This document shows positions 1 to 5,895 of a DNA stretch of 11,533 nucleotides, in pieces (the first letter of the stretch is position 1; the number at the start of each line of letters is the position of its first letter). Origin of the DNA: CBFCZU01 sp965602635. GTDB lineage: Bacteria; Planctomycetota; Phycisphaerae; SM23-33. The stretch spans positions 1 through 11,533 of the forward strand of contig CBFCZU010000137.1 in the NCBI GenBank assembly GCA_965602635.1, in the 5' to 3' direction. The position numbers and the translations under genes were made by a program. The notes below the pieces were generated by a model that ran no database searches, was not told where the DNA came from, and saw only the letters and a list, made by a program, of their open reading frames with translations.

Positions 1-165
1 GCACCCCCCCCTCCCGGGGAAATCGCGGGAAAATGAAATTTTCGGCCGCCGGGGCGGCCAGGAGTTACGGCAAGGGGACCCACTATGGCAACACGTTTGC
101 GCGCGCAAAGGCTTCCGCGCACGGTAAGGGTGGAAGGGGCGCGCCTTAGGTGTGCGCGCCGCGCG
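1..165. other. Non-coding stretch with GC palindromes
   Basis: No credible gene is visible here. The stretch contains a hairpin-capable palindrome at 44-59, a perfect 14-bp palindrome TTTGCGCGCGCAAA at 96-109, and an inverted pair CGCGCAC (116-122) / GTGCGCG (152-158) enclosing the 8-bp palindrome GGCGCGCC (138-145). None is followed by a clean T run, so I do not call a terminator. The first bases could be the downstream flank of a gene outside the window, but nothing in the sequence shows this. Confidence 0.5.
45..59. repeat. 15-bp GC hairpin, copy 1 of 2
   Basis: The sequence GCCGCCGGGGCGGCC occurs here and again, identically, at 691-705, so the two copies bracket the repeat island. Each can fold into a 6-7 bp GC stem with a two-base loop. 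In a genome this GC-rich, such words can recur by chance, so a functional link is only a suggestion. Confidence 0.4.
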
Positions 166-193
166 AGGTTAGAGGTTGAAGGTTAGAGGTGAG
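166..193. repeat. 7-bp tandem repeat, AGGTTAG type, four units
   Basis: Four contiguous 7-base units fill this stretch: two exact copies of AGGTTAG, one AGGTTGA between them, and a final AGGTGAG. It is purine-rich on the + strand and differs sharply in composition from the GC-rich flanks. It is the first of three unrelated families in this intergenic region that share the same 7-bp period. Confidence 0.8.
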
Positions 194-211
194 AGAGATG
201 GCGAATTGTGG

Positions 212-232
212 ATTCCGGATTTCAGATTTCGG
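212..232. repeat. 7-bp tandem repeat, ATTTCNG type, three units
   Basis: Three contiguous 7-base units: ATTCCGG, ATTTCAG and ATTTCGG. The period matches the array at 166-193 but the unit sequence is unrelated. The array is short, so on its own it would be weak evidence. The recurrence of a 7-bp period three times within 300 bases is what makes it convincing. Confidence 0.65.
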
Positions 233-282
233 CCATCGGCGGCATCTGCGGTGGTTCGTGCAGGGAGAAGGTGATTCTTACG

Positions 283-298
283 AACAAACCCAATTTGG
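283..298. repeat. Dispersed direct repeat AACAAACCCA(A)TTTGG, copy 1
   Basis: AACAAACCCAATTTGG here recurs at 372-386 with one A missing, and both copies sit in G/A-rich surroundings. An AT-rich 15-16 bp word repeated 89 bases apart is unlikely by chance at this GC content. The pair brackets an inverted repeat (CGGCAAG at 314-320, CTTGCCG at 338-344), so the module may be part of a larger dispersed element. Confidence 0.65.
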
Positions 299-313
299 AG
301 GCGTGGAAATCGA

Positions 314-344
314 CGGCAAGCGTCGCTGCCGGCGCGACTTGCCG
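314..344. repeat. Inverted repeat between the two direct repeats
   Basis: CGGCAAG at 314-320 pairs with CTTGCCG at 338-344, giving a 7-bp stem around a 17-base GC-rich loop that itself contains GCCGGC. Function is unknown. It lies inside the repeat island and outside any credible gene. Confidence 0.45.
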
Positions 345-371
345 GCCCGCGGGCGGGCGACGGCTCCAGAA

Positions 372-386
372 AACAAACCCATTTGG
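372..386. repeat. Dispersed direct repeat AACAAACCCA(A)TTTGG, copy 2
   Basis: This is the second copy, AACAAACCCATTTGG, of the word at 283-298, one A shorter. Conceptual translation across this part contains a 'KTNPF' and 'CLVPGA' style peptide. From memory, such peptides are common as spurious predicted proteins in planctomycete genomes. That recollection is unverified here. Confidence 0.65.
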
Positions 387-413
387 CGGAAGGGGACAGG
401 GCAAATCCCCCTC

Positions 414-448
414 CTATTGCTTGGTGCCTGGTGCCCGGTGCCTGTTCC
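414..448. repeat. 7-bp tandem repeat, CTGGTGC type, about five units
   Basis: Contiguous 7-base units centre on CTGGTGC (428-434). TTGGTGC lies before it and CCGGTGC after it, with degenerate outer units CTATTGC (414-420) and CTGTTCC (442-448). This is the third heptad family in the island, again unrelated in sequence to the other two. Confidence 0.7.
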
Positions 449-515
449 GTTCGCGTTGCCCGCGGCTCAAAACAGGCAAGGCATGGTGCTACAAGGGCTT
501 ACGGAGTTCGAGGCT

Positions 516-665
516 GCTTCCGAAACGTTCGGAAATGTTCCGATTCGTTCCGAAACGTTCCGTTTCGTTCCGGAACTTTCCGAAACTTTCCGTTTCGTTC
601 CGTTTCGTTCCGTCCCGAGCCATCGGGGTTCCGCTCGGTTCCGGGCGGTTCCGGGCTGGTCCGCG
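516..665. repeat. 10-bp phased tandem repeat, about 15 units of CGTTCCGNNN
   Basis: Fifteen consecutive 10-base units share the core GTTCCG or a close variant, followed by three variable bases that are often AAA or TTT in units 1-9. Units 4, 5, 6, 9 and 10 begin exactly CGTTCCG. Unit 11 (616-625) is degenerate, and the core shifts by one base afterwards. The array contains nested dyads: TTCCGAA/TTCGGAA (518-524, 528-534), CGAAACG/CGTTTCG (551-557, 561-567) and the palindrome GTTCCGGAAC (567-576). The period equals about one helical turn, so all cores face one side of the DNA. No open reading frame across it is credible. Confidence 0.85.
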
Positions 666-690
666 GCGGGGCGGGGTGGGTGATAATGTC

Positions 691-705
691 GCCGCCGGGG
701 CGGCC
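691..705. repeat. 15-bp GC hairpin, copy 2 of 2
   Basis: This is identical to the sequence at 45-59. It sits directly upstream of the TACAAT box of the DUF1638 gene, where a -35 element would be expected. It could therefore be a regulatory structure, or simply GC-rich sequence. Confidence 0.4.
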
Positions 706-713
706 CGGTTGTG

Positions 714-719
714 TACAAT
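714..719 (+). promoter_or_regulatory. -10-like box TACAAT just before a start codon
   Basis: TACAAT matches the sigma-70 -10 consensus TATAAT at five of six bases and ends nine bases before the ATG at 729. Transcription would begin around 726, leaving almost no leader. There is no Shine-Dalgarno upstream of 729 and no recognisable -35 at the usual distance. The same word followed by GYTCC-like bases precedes the heptosyltransferase gene at 6851. Confidence 0.5.
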
Positions 720-728
720 GTTTCCTGT

Positions 729-1478
729 ATGAGCGAGACAGTGAACGGAAAGCTGAAGTTCATCGGTTGCGAGATCATCTACCGCGAGGCGTGCCTGCTG
801 GCCGCCCGCAGCCCCCGGGCGGTGGACCTCCAGTTCCTCCGCAAGGGCCTGCACGAGCTGGAGACGGCCGAGATGCTCGCCACGGTCCAGGCGGCCGTCG
901 ATCAGGTCGGCGACGAATACGAGGCCGCCATCCTCGGCTACGCCCGTTGCAGCGACGGCGTGGTCGGGCTGACGGCCGGCGACGTGCCGGTGGTCGTGCC
1001 CCGCGCCCACGACTGCATCACCTTCCTGTTCGGCGGGCGGGCGGCATACCGGGAATACTTCGACGCCCACCCGGGCACGTACTACCGCAGCACCGGCTGG
1101 CTGGAGCGCGGCGGCGGCGACGGCGCCGACCCGGACAAGCAGGCCGGCGGGCTGGGCGCGGCCCAGTCATACGAGCAGCTCGTCGAGAAGTACGGCAAGG
1201 ACAACGCCGACTTCATCGCCCGGACGATGGGCGCCTGGACGGCCAATTACGACAACCTCTGCTACCTGGAGATGGGCGTCTGCGACGAGCGCCCGTTCGT
1301 CGAGGCGGCCCGTGCCGAGGCGGGCGAGCGCGGCTGGGGATTCGACCACCGCCCCGGCGACTGGACGCTGCTGGAGAAACTCTTCTTCGGGCGGTGGGAC
1401 GAGGACTTCGTTATCCTCCGGCCGGGGGAGAAGCTCGTCGCCCGCAACGACGATCGCGTGCTCGACGCGAGTCGGTGA
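729..1478 (+). CDS. DUF1638 family protein
   Basis: This is a 249-residue soluble protein that I recognise as a DUF1638 member. Conserved-looking stretches are FIGCEIIYREACL (11-23), GYARCSDGVVGL (70-81), PRAHDCITFLFGG (91-103) and YYRSTGWLE (118-126). The recurrent Cys and His (C14, C22, C74, H94, C96) could bind a metal or cofactor. The family's biochemical role is unknown. In methanogens and anaerobes its genes often lie near corrinoid methyltransferase genes, which hints at one-carbon or cobalamin chemistry; that is contextual inference. An in-frame GTG at 711 is possible, but ATG 729 is preferred because the extra residues are not family-like and the TACAAT box overlaps them. It has no Shine-Dalgarno. 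The gene ends four bases from the convergent SDR gene. Confidence 0.88.
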   Translation: MSETVNGKLKFIGCEIIYREACLLAARSPRAVDLQFLRKGLHELETAEMLATVQAAVDQVGDEYEAAILGYARCSDGVVGLTAGDVPVVVPRAHDCITFLFGGRAAYREYFDAHPGTYYRSTGWLERGGGDGADPDKQAGGLGAAQSYEQLVEKYGKDNADFIARTMGAWTANYDNLCYLEMGVCDERPFVEAARAEAGERGWGFDHRPGDWTLLEKLFFGRWDEDFVILRPGEKLVARNDDRVLDASR

Positions 1479-1482
1479 GGCG

Positions 1483-2265
1483 TCAGAGCCGCCGCAGGTG
1501 GAAGCCGCCGTCAACGTTGATCACCTCGCCGGTGGAGTACGGCAGCATGTTCTCGGCGACGGCGACGACGGCCAGCGCGATGTCCTGCGGCCGGCCCCAG
1601 CGGCGGATGGGGGTGAGCCCCTCGTGGATCAGACGGTCGTAGCGGGCGTGGACCTCGTCGGTCCCGCCGGTGGAGATGAGCCCGGCGCGGATCTCATAGA
1701 CGTTGATGCCGTGCTCGCTGAGGCGGTCGGCCAGCAGTCGGGTGAGCATGCTGGCGGCGGCGGCGGCGAGGCAGTGGGCCGTCCGGTCGGTGGAGGTCGT
1801 GTAGGCGCCGATGGAGTTGACCAGGACGATCTTCCCGGCCTCGACCTCGCCGGCCTCGGTCAGGCGGACCATCTCGTTGGCGACGTGCTGGATGAGGAAC
1901 AGCGGGCCGGTGACGCACGCGTCCATGACCTGCGCGTAGGCCTCCTGGGTGAGTTCGAGCAGGTCCTCGCTGGCGGGTGGCCCGGGCTCGGCACTGACGA
2001 GCAGGTCGATCCGCCCGAACTCCTCGAGTGCGAACTCGACGAGGCGCTCGCGGTCCTGGTCGTCGGCGAGGTCGGCTCGGAAGGCGGCGACGCGCCCGGG
2101 CGCCTCGGCGGCGGCGCTCAGCTCGTCGGCGGCGGCGGAAAGCTCCTGGGCGTCGGCGCCCTGGAGGACGGTGACCCAGTCGCGCCCGAGCAGCCCCCGG
2201 GTGATGCGCTCGCCGACGACGTTCGCCGCGCCGGTGATCAGTGCCACCTGCGAGGCAGTGACCAT
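1483..2265 (-). CDS. SDR-family oxidoreductase, probable pseudoenzyme
   Basis: This 260-residue protein aligns along its whole length with FabG-like 3-ketoacyl-ACP reductases. The ending GEVINVDGGFHLRRL, the segment EHGINVYEIRAGLI (184-197) and the RRWGRPQDIA segment are typical of the family. Its working parts are altered. The glycine-rich loop reads TGAANVVG (11-18) instead of TGxxxGIG. The NNAG motif is SAEP (91-94). The catalytic Asn is Cys117. The YxxxK pair is His164 and Ala168. Only the catalytic Ser151 remains, 13 residues before His164 as expected. I checked the His/Ala codons on the complementary strand. The intact frame and conserved C-terminus argue against a decaying pseudogene and favour a non-catalytic or re-purposed protein. 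AGGGAGA lies 8-9 bases before the ATG. It diverges from the GNAT gene. Confidence 0.85.
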   Translation of the reverse strand: MVTASQVALITGAANVVGERITRGLLGRDWVTVLQGADAQELSAAADELSAAAEAPGRVAAFRADLADDQDRERLVEFALEEFGRIDLLVSAEPGPPASEDLLELTQEAYAQVMDACVTGPLFLIQHVANEMVRLTEAGEVEAGKIVLVNSIGAYTTSTDRTAHCLAAAAASMLTRLLADRLSEHGINVYEIRAGLISTGGTDEVHARYDRLIHEGLTPIRRWGRPQDIALAVVAVAENMLPYSTGEVINVDGGFHLRRL

Positions 2266-2434
2266 GATATGATTCTCCCTGCGCGCTGGAGGCAGCGCTG
2301 CGCTAGGTTCATCGGCCAGCGGCGGGGTTTTGCCTGAAACGCTTTTGCCCGCCCGGGCGGGGGAGGCGGTTTTGGCTTGCGTCGGGCGGCCGCTGGCGGG
2401 TTAATTGCCCCCCTGGCGGCGCAAGGAGTCGAGC
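2266..2434. promoter_or_regulatory. Divergent intergenic region between SDR and GNAT genes
   Basis: This 169-bp region must hold the 5' ends of both flanking genes. It contains a perfect 10-bp palindrome GCAGCGCTGC (2292-2301) in the SDR leader and a perfect 14-bp palindrome CCCGCCCGGGCGGG (2348-2361). For the GNAT gene a weak promoter can be proposed: TTGCGT (2377-2382), 17 bases, then GTTAAT (2400-2405). The GNAT ribosome binding site AAGGAG (2423-2428) is clear. I could not find a convincing promoter for the SDR gene. Confidence 0.35.
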
Positions 2435-3658
2435 ATGATTCGTATCGTACCCTCACCGCGTGACCGGGCAGAAGACCTGTACGACGCGGTGTCGAAAATC
2501 TTCTCCCATGGCGGCGGCTACCACCAGTTCATGAGTTGCTGCCGCAAGGGCTACTTCGCGGGCTCCAGCTACGACTGGGGCGTCTCGCGCGTGGCCATGG
2601 ACGGCGAGCGGATCGTCAGCCACCTCGGCGCGTGGCGCTACCTGATGCGCGTCGGGTGGGCCAGGCTGGTCACCGGAGGTATCGGGGCCGTCCTCACCCA
2701 CCCCGATTACCGCAAGCGGGGCGTCGCCAGGCGGGTCTTCAAGTCCCTGCTCTCGGCCATGCGCGAGGCGGGCTACCACGCGTCGGTACTCTTTGGGATT
2801 CGCGATTTCTACGACCGGTTCGGCTACGTCGCGGCCTGGCCCGGCACCGATCTGGTAGTCCAGACCGACGAGCTGGCGGCGACGGATCTGAAGTTCAAGC
2901 TCCGCCAGGTCGCCAAGACGGAGGTGTTCTGCGGCCGCGGGGCGATCATGCGGATCTACAATCGCGACAACGCCACCCGCACGGGCACGGCCGAGAGGCC
3001 CATCTACACGCTCAGCGAAGGGCTCCACGGCGACTTCCGCTGCCACGCGCTTTGCGACTCGGCCGGGCGGACGCGGGGCTACGTGCTCACCCGCGGCGGC
3101 AGGGGCGAGATGGCGGTCATCGAGGCCGGCGGGCTGACCGGCTGCGGGGTCGGGCAACTGGTGGCCGCCATCAGGACGCTGGCGCGGCGGGGGAGGCACC
3201 ACAGGGTCCGCCTGGTGAGTTTTTCCTACGAGCACCCGCTCTGCCAGGCGCTCCGCCGCGGGCACTGCACCGTCGAGATGAACCACAGCCGTAGCGGGGG
3301 GGCGATGGTGGCGGTACTCTCGCTGGCCGGGTGCCTGTCGGCCATGGGCGGCGAGCTGTCCGACCGCATCTGCCGCTCGGGCCTCAAGGGCTTCAAGGGG
3401 CGGCTGGCGATCGGGCGCGGCGCCCAGGCAGTTGTGCTCGAAATCGGCGGGGGGAAGGTTGCCCTCGCCCGCGGGCAGGCGAAGACGCCCAACCGCATCG
3501 TCGCCGGCACGGAAGTCGCCCGGCTGATAATCGGCGCGGAGTCGCCCCAGGCCATGGCCGTCCAGGGGGAGATCAAGTTCACGGGCGCCGCCGGCGAACT
3601 CGCCGAGGCGCTCTTCCCAAAGCAGTGGCCGTCGCTGTACCGCATCGACGGCTACTGA
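2435..3658 (+). CDS. Eis-like GNAT N-acetyltransferase with SCP2-like C-terminus
   Basis: This is a 407-residue cytoplasmic protein with the Eis-type layout. The first GNAT domain (about 1-150) carries the acetyl-CoA loop RKRGVARR (93-100), preceded by VLTHPDY and followed by FYDRFGY (125-131), a common GNAT closing motif. A second, degenerate GNAT-like region (about 150-290) follows. The final 100 residues (about 300-400) match the sterol-carrier-like domain of this family in position and composition. Eis proteins are about 400 residues and acetylate amines such as aminoglycosides or lysines, but the substrate here cannot be told. AAGGAG ends six bases before ATG 2435. An upstream in-frame TTG at 2405 lacks such a site. 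The stop codon overlaps the end of the convergent leuC gene by seven bases. Confidence 0.85.
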   Translation: MIRIVPSPRDRAEDLYDAVSKIFSHGGGYHQFMSCCRKGYFAGSSYDWGVSRVAMDGERIVSHLGAWRYLMRVGWARLVTGGIGAVLTHPDYRKRGVARRVFKSLLSAMREAGYHASVLFGIRDFYDRFGYVAAWPGTDLVVQTDELAATDLKFKLRQVAKTEVFCGRGAIMRIYNRDNATRTGTAERPIYTLSEGLHGDFRCHALCDSAGRTRGYVLTRGGRGEMAVIEAGGLTGCGVGQLVAAIRTLARRGRHHRVRLVSFSYEHPLCQALRRGHCTVEMNHSRSGGAMVAVLSLAGCLSAMGGELSDRICRSGLKGFKGRLAIGRGAQAVVLEIGGGKVALARGQAKTPNRIVAGTEVARLIIGAESPQAMAVQGEIKFTGAAGELAEALFPKQWPSLYRIDGY

Positions 3659-5031
3659 CCGACACGCCCGATGGGGCGGTCGGACGGCAGGGAGTCGCGC
3701 GGGTCGGTTATCCGCCCGGTGAGGGCGCTGGCGGCCGCGGTCAGGGGGCTGGCCAGGTACACGCCGGCGTCCTTGTGCCCCATCCGCCCGGGGAAGTTCC
3801 GGTTGGTCGTGGAGATCACGGTGATCGGCTCGTTCGCCCGCCCGAAGGTGTCCACCGGCCCGCCCAGACAGGCGGCGCAACTGGCCGGACCGATCTTGCA
3901 GCCGGCGGCGGTGAAAATTCCGCGCAGGCTCGCGCCGTCGATCTTGCAGCGGTCGAGGTCGGCGTCCACCTCGGTGGTGGCTGGGACGATGTACGTGTCC
4001 ACCTTCACCCGCCTGCCGGCCAGCACCGTCGCCGCGGCGATAAAGTCGGTCGTCTTGCCGCCGGTGCAGGAGCCGATGTACGCGCGGTCGATGGCGACGT
4101 CGCCCTTCTCGGCTGCGGGCGCGACGTTGGCGGGCGAGTGCGGGCAGGCGACGACGGGCGCCAGCCGCGAGGCGTCCCATTCGTGCACGCCCGAGTATTC
4201 GGCATCCGCGTCGGACGCCACCGGCTCGAAGGGCTCGTCCGTCCGGGCGCGGACGTAATCGACCGTCACGTCGTCGGCGGCGATGACGCCGTTCTTGCCG
4301 CCCGCCTCGATGGCCATGTTGCAGATCGTCATCCGCTCGTCCACGTTCAGGTCGGCGACCGCCTCGCCGGCGAACTCCATGGCCATGTAGCTCGCCCCGC
4401 TGTGCCCGATCCGCCCGATGGCGTGCAGGATCAGGTCCTTTGCCATCAGGCAGGCGGGCGCCCGCCCGCGGAAGATGAACTTCAGCGACGGCGGCACCTT
4501 CAGCCAAAGCCTGCCCGTCCCGAGCACGAACGCCCCGTCGGTGCTGCCGATGCCGGAGGCGAACTCGCCGAAGGCGCCGTGGGTGCAGGTGTGGCTGTCG
4601 GTGCCGAGCAGCAGCTCGCCCGGGCGGGTGTGGCCTTTCTGGGGCAGCGTGACGTGGCAGACGCCGCTGTAGGCGGTGGTCGTCGGGTCGGCGTAGGGTT
4701 GCGGCATTCCCTCGAGCCCGGCCGGCACGAAGTCAGCGTCGTAGTGGTGCCGGATGCCCTTGGCGGCGACGAAGTCGCGCATGATGGCCACGTTGCGGTG
4801 GGCCTTGGGATCGGCGGTGAAGATGTAGTGGTCCGGGATCATCACCACCTTCCCGGCGTCCCAGACCGGCGCGTCGGGGCCGAAGTTCTCCTCGAACACG
4901 CCGATCATCTGCGGGGCGATCACGTCGTTGGACATCAGCACGTCAACGTCCACCCAGACGTTCTCGCCGGGTGCGACCGACGCGGTGCCCGCGTGGCGGG
5001 CGAGAATCTTCTCGGTGATGGTCATGCCCAT
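3652..5031 (-). CDS. leuC: 3-isopropylmalate dehydratase large subunit (aconitase family)
   Basis: This 459-residue protein isomerises 2- to 3-isopropylmalate in leucine biosynthesis, using a [4Fe-4S] cluster and a small-subunit partner. Family signatures are EKILARHAG (7-15), GTDSHTCTHGAFG (143-155), IGSCTGGKTTDF (319-330), CAACLGG (385-391) and NRNFPGRMGHKDAG (410-423). The three cluster cysteines are C322, C385 and C388. The CAACLGG and TFGRANEP text resembles the plant/archaeal-like branch more than E. coli LeuC. A homoaconitase or dimethylmalate dehydratase specificity cannot be excluded from sequence. AAGGA lies seven bases before ATG 5031; ATG 5025 is an alternative. The gene follows the LOG gene by 38 bp in the same direction. 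No leuD small-subunit gene follows, so it must be encoded elsewhere. Confidence 0.88.
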   Translation of the reverse strand: MGMTITEKILARHAGTASVAPGENVWVDVDVLMSNDVIAPQMIGVFEENFGPDAPVWDAGKVVMIPDHYIFTADPKAHRNVAIMRDFVAAKGIRHHYDADFVPAGLEGMPQPYADPTTTAYSGVCHVTLPQKGHTRPGELLLGTDSHTCTHGAFGEFASGIGSTDGAFVLGTGRLWLKVPPSLKFIFRGRAPACLMAKDLILHAIGRIGHSGASYMAMEFAGEAVADLNVDERMTICNMAIEAGGKNGVIAADDVTVDYVRARTDEPFEPVASDADAEYSGVHEWDASRLAPVVACPHSPANVAPAAEKGDVAIDRAYIGSCTGGKTTDFIAAATVLAGRRVKVDTYIVPATTEVDADLDRCKIDGASLRGIFTAAGCKIGPASCAACLGGPVDTFGRANEPITVISTTNRNFPGRMGHKDAGVYLASPLTAAASALTGRITDPRDSLPSDRPIGRVGQ

Positions 5032-5069
5032 CGGGGAGTCCTTGCTGGCTCGTGGCGTCTCCGCGAACG

Positions 5070-5831
5070 TTAGCTCTTCGGCCGGCGGCCGCGACGGACG
5101 AGCCGCGGCGGCAGGCCCGTTACCGTCCCCTCGCCGGTGGGGCGGCGGGGATAATGCTCTATGACTCGCGGCTCGCGCTCAACGCCCGGCACCCGGGACT
5201 GCTCGATCAGCCGGACCGCCTCGCGCACGCTGTCGGTTATGCAGAACGCCTCCATGTCGCCCGGCGAAATGTTGTGATGGCGGCGGAGCAGAACGTTGTC
5301 CATCCACCCGACCAGGCGGCTCCAGAAGTTCCTGCCCATCAGCACCACCGGGAACCGCTCGACCTTCTCGGTCTGAATCAGCGTCATCGACTCGAAGAAC
5401 TCGTCCAGCGTCCCGAACCCGCCCGGGAAGCACACGAAGGCGCAGGCGTATTTGAGGAACATCACCTTGCGGGCGAAGAAGTAGTGGAAGTCGATGCGGA
5501 TGTTGGCGTGCGGGTTGGCCACCTGCTCGTGGGGCAGGGCGATGTTCAGACCCACCGACTTTCCGCCCGCCTCGTCGGCGCCGCGGTTGGCGGCCTCCAT
5601 GATGCCGGGCCCGCCGCCGGTGATGACCGCCAGCCCGCGCTTGGCAAGCATCGCCCCCAGGCGCTGCGCCATCTTGTAGTAACGGTGCGAGGGCTTGGTC
5701 CTCGCCGAGCCAAAGACGCTCACCGCCGGACCGACCTGGCTCATCACCTCGAAGCTCTCGACGAACTCGCTCATGATGCGGAAGACTCGCCAGGTGTCCT
5801 CTGCGTACAGGTCTTGGCTTGTGGGCTCCAT
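5070..5831 (-). CDS. LOG family protein (nucleotide 5'-monophosphate phosphoribohydrolase)
   Basis: This 253-residue cytoplasmic protein belongs to the TIGR00730/LOG group. Members hydrolyse cytokinin riboside or purine nucleoside 5'-monophosphates to base plus ribose 5-phosphate. The Rossmann-type signature GGGPGIMEA (72-80) and the catalytic/phosphate motif PGGFGTLDEF (136-145, with Glu144) are complete. FFARKVMFLKY (118-128) supplies the conserved Arg/Lys pair. The domain ends near residue 215; the Arg/Pro-rich tail (216-253) has no match I recognise. GGAG lies five bases before ATG 5831, inside the edge of a CCGATT/AATCGG dyad. It is probably co-transcribed with leuC. A substrate other than AMP or cytokinin nucleotides is possible. 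Confidence 0.9.
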   Translation of the reverse strand: MEPTSQDLYAEDTWRVFRIMSEFVESFEVMSQVGPAVSVFGSARTKPSHRYYKMAQRLGAMLAKRGLAVITGGGPGIMEAANRGADEAGGKSVGLNIALPHEQVANPHANIRIDFHYFFARKVMFLKYACAFVCFPGGFGTLDEFFESMTLIQTEKVERFPVVLMGRNFWSRLVGWMDNVLLRRHHNISPGDMEAFCITDSVREAVRLIEQSRVPGVEREPRVIEHYPRRPTGEGTVTGLPPRLVRRGRRPKS

Positions 5832-5838
5832 GTCTGCT

Positions 5839-5851
5839 CCGATTCAATCGG
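5839..5851. promoter_or_regulatory. Perfect 13-bp dyad at the LOG ribosome binding site
   Basis: CCGATTCAATCGG is a perfect inverted repeat with a one-base centre. It lies seven bases upstream of the LOG start codon, and its last arm abuts or overlaps the CGGAG ribosome binding site on the minus strand. A one-base loop is too tight for a good hairpin, so a dimeric repressor operator is more plausible. This is inference only. Confidence 0.35.
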
Positions 5852-5895
5852 CCTTTTCGAGCGGCCCGACCCGGACCGGGCCGGGCGACGCGGAG

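Noticed and set aside
44..59. Intrinsic terminator
   Set aside because: The GC stem has no T run after it on the + strand. On the minus strand the following GAAAATTTC is broken, and no gene lies upstream in that direction.
516..665. Possible CRISPR array
   Set aside because: Units are 10 bp and contiguous with no unique spacers, and there are no cas genes in the window.
189..732. Overlapping open reading frames of 160-190 codons across the repeat island
   Set aside because: They run through tandem repeats in several frames on both strands, encode low-complexity repeated peptides, and have no ribosome binding site or recognisable domain.
2348..2361. CCCGCCCGGGCGGG as a terminator or protein site
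   Set aside because: The palindrome is perfect but purely GC in a GC-rich context, has no T run on either side, and sits between divergent genes where no terminator is needed.
2453..4507. 684-codon minus-strand reading frame
   Set aside because: It runs antisense to the GNAT gene and out of frame through leuC. It is a product of high GC third-position bias, with Arg/Gly/Ala-rich low-complexity translation.
3331..5073. 580-codon plus-strand reading frame
   Set aside because: It is antisense to the well-supported leuC gene, has no family motifs and has no start signal.
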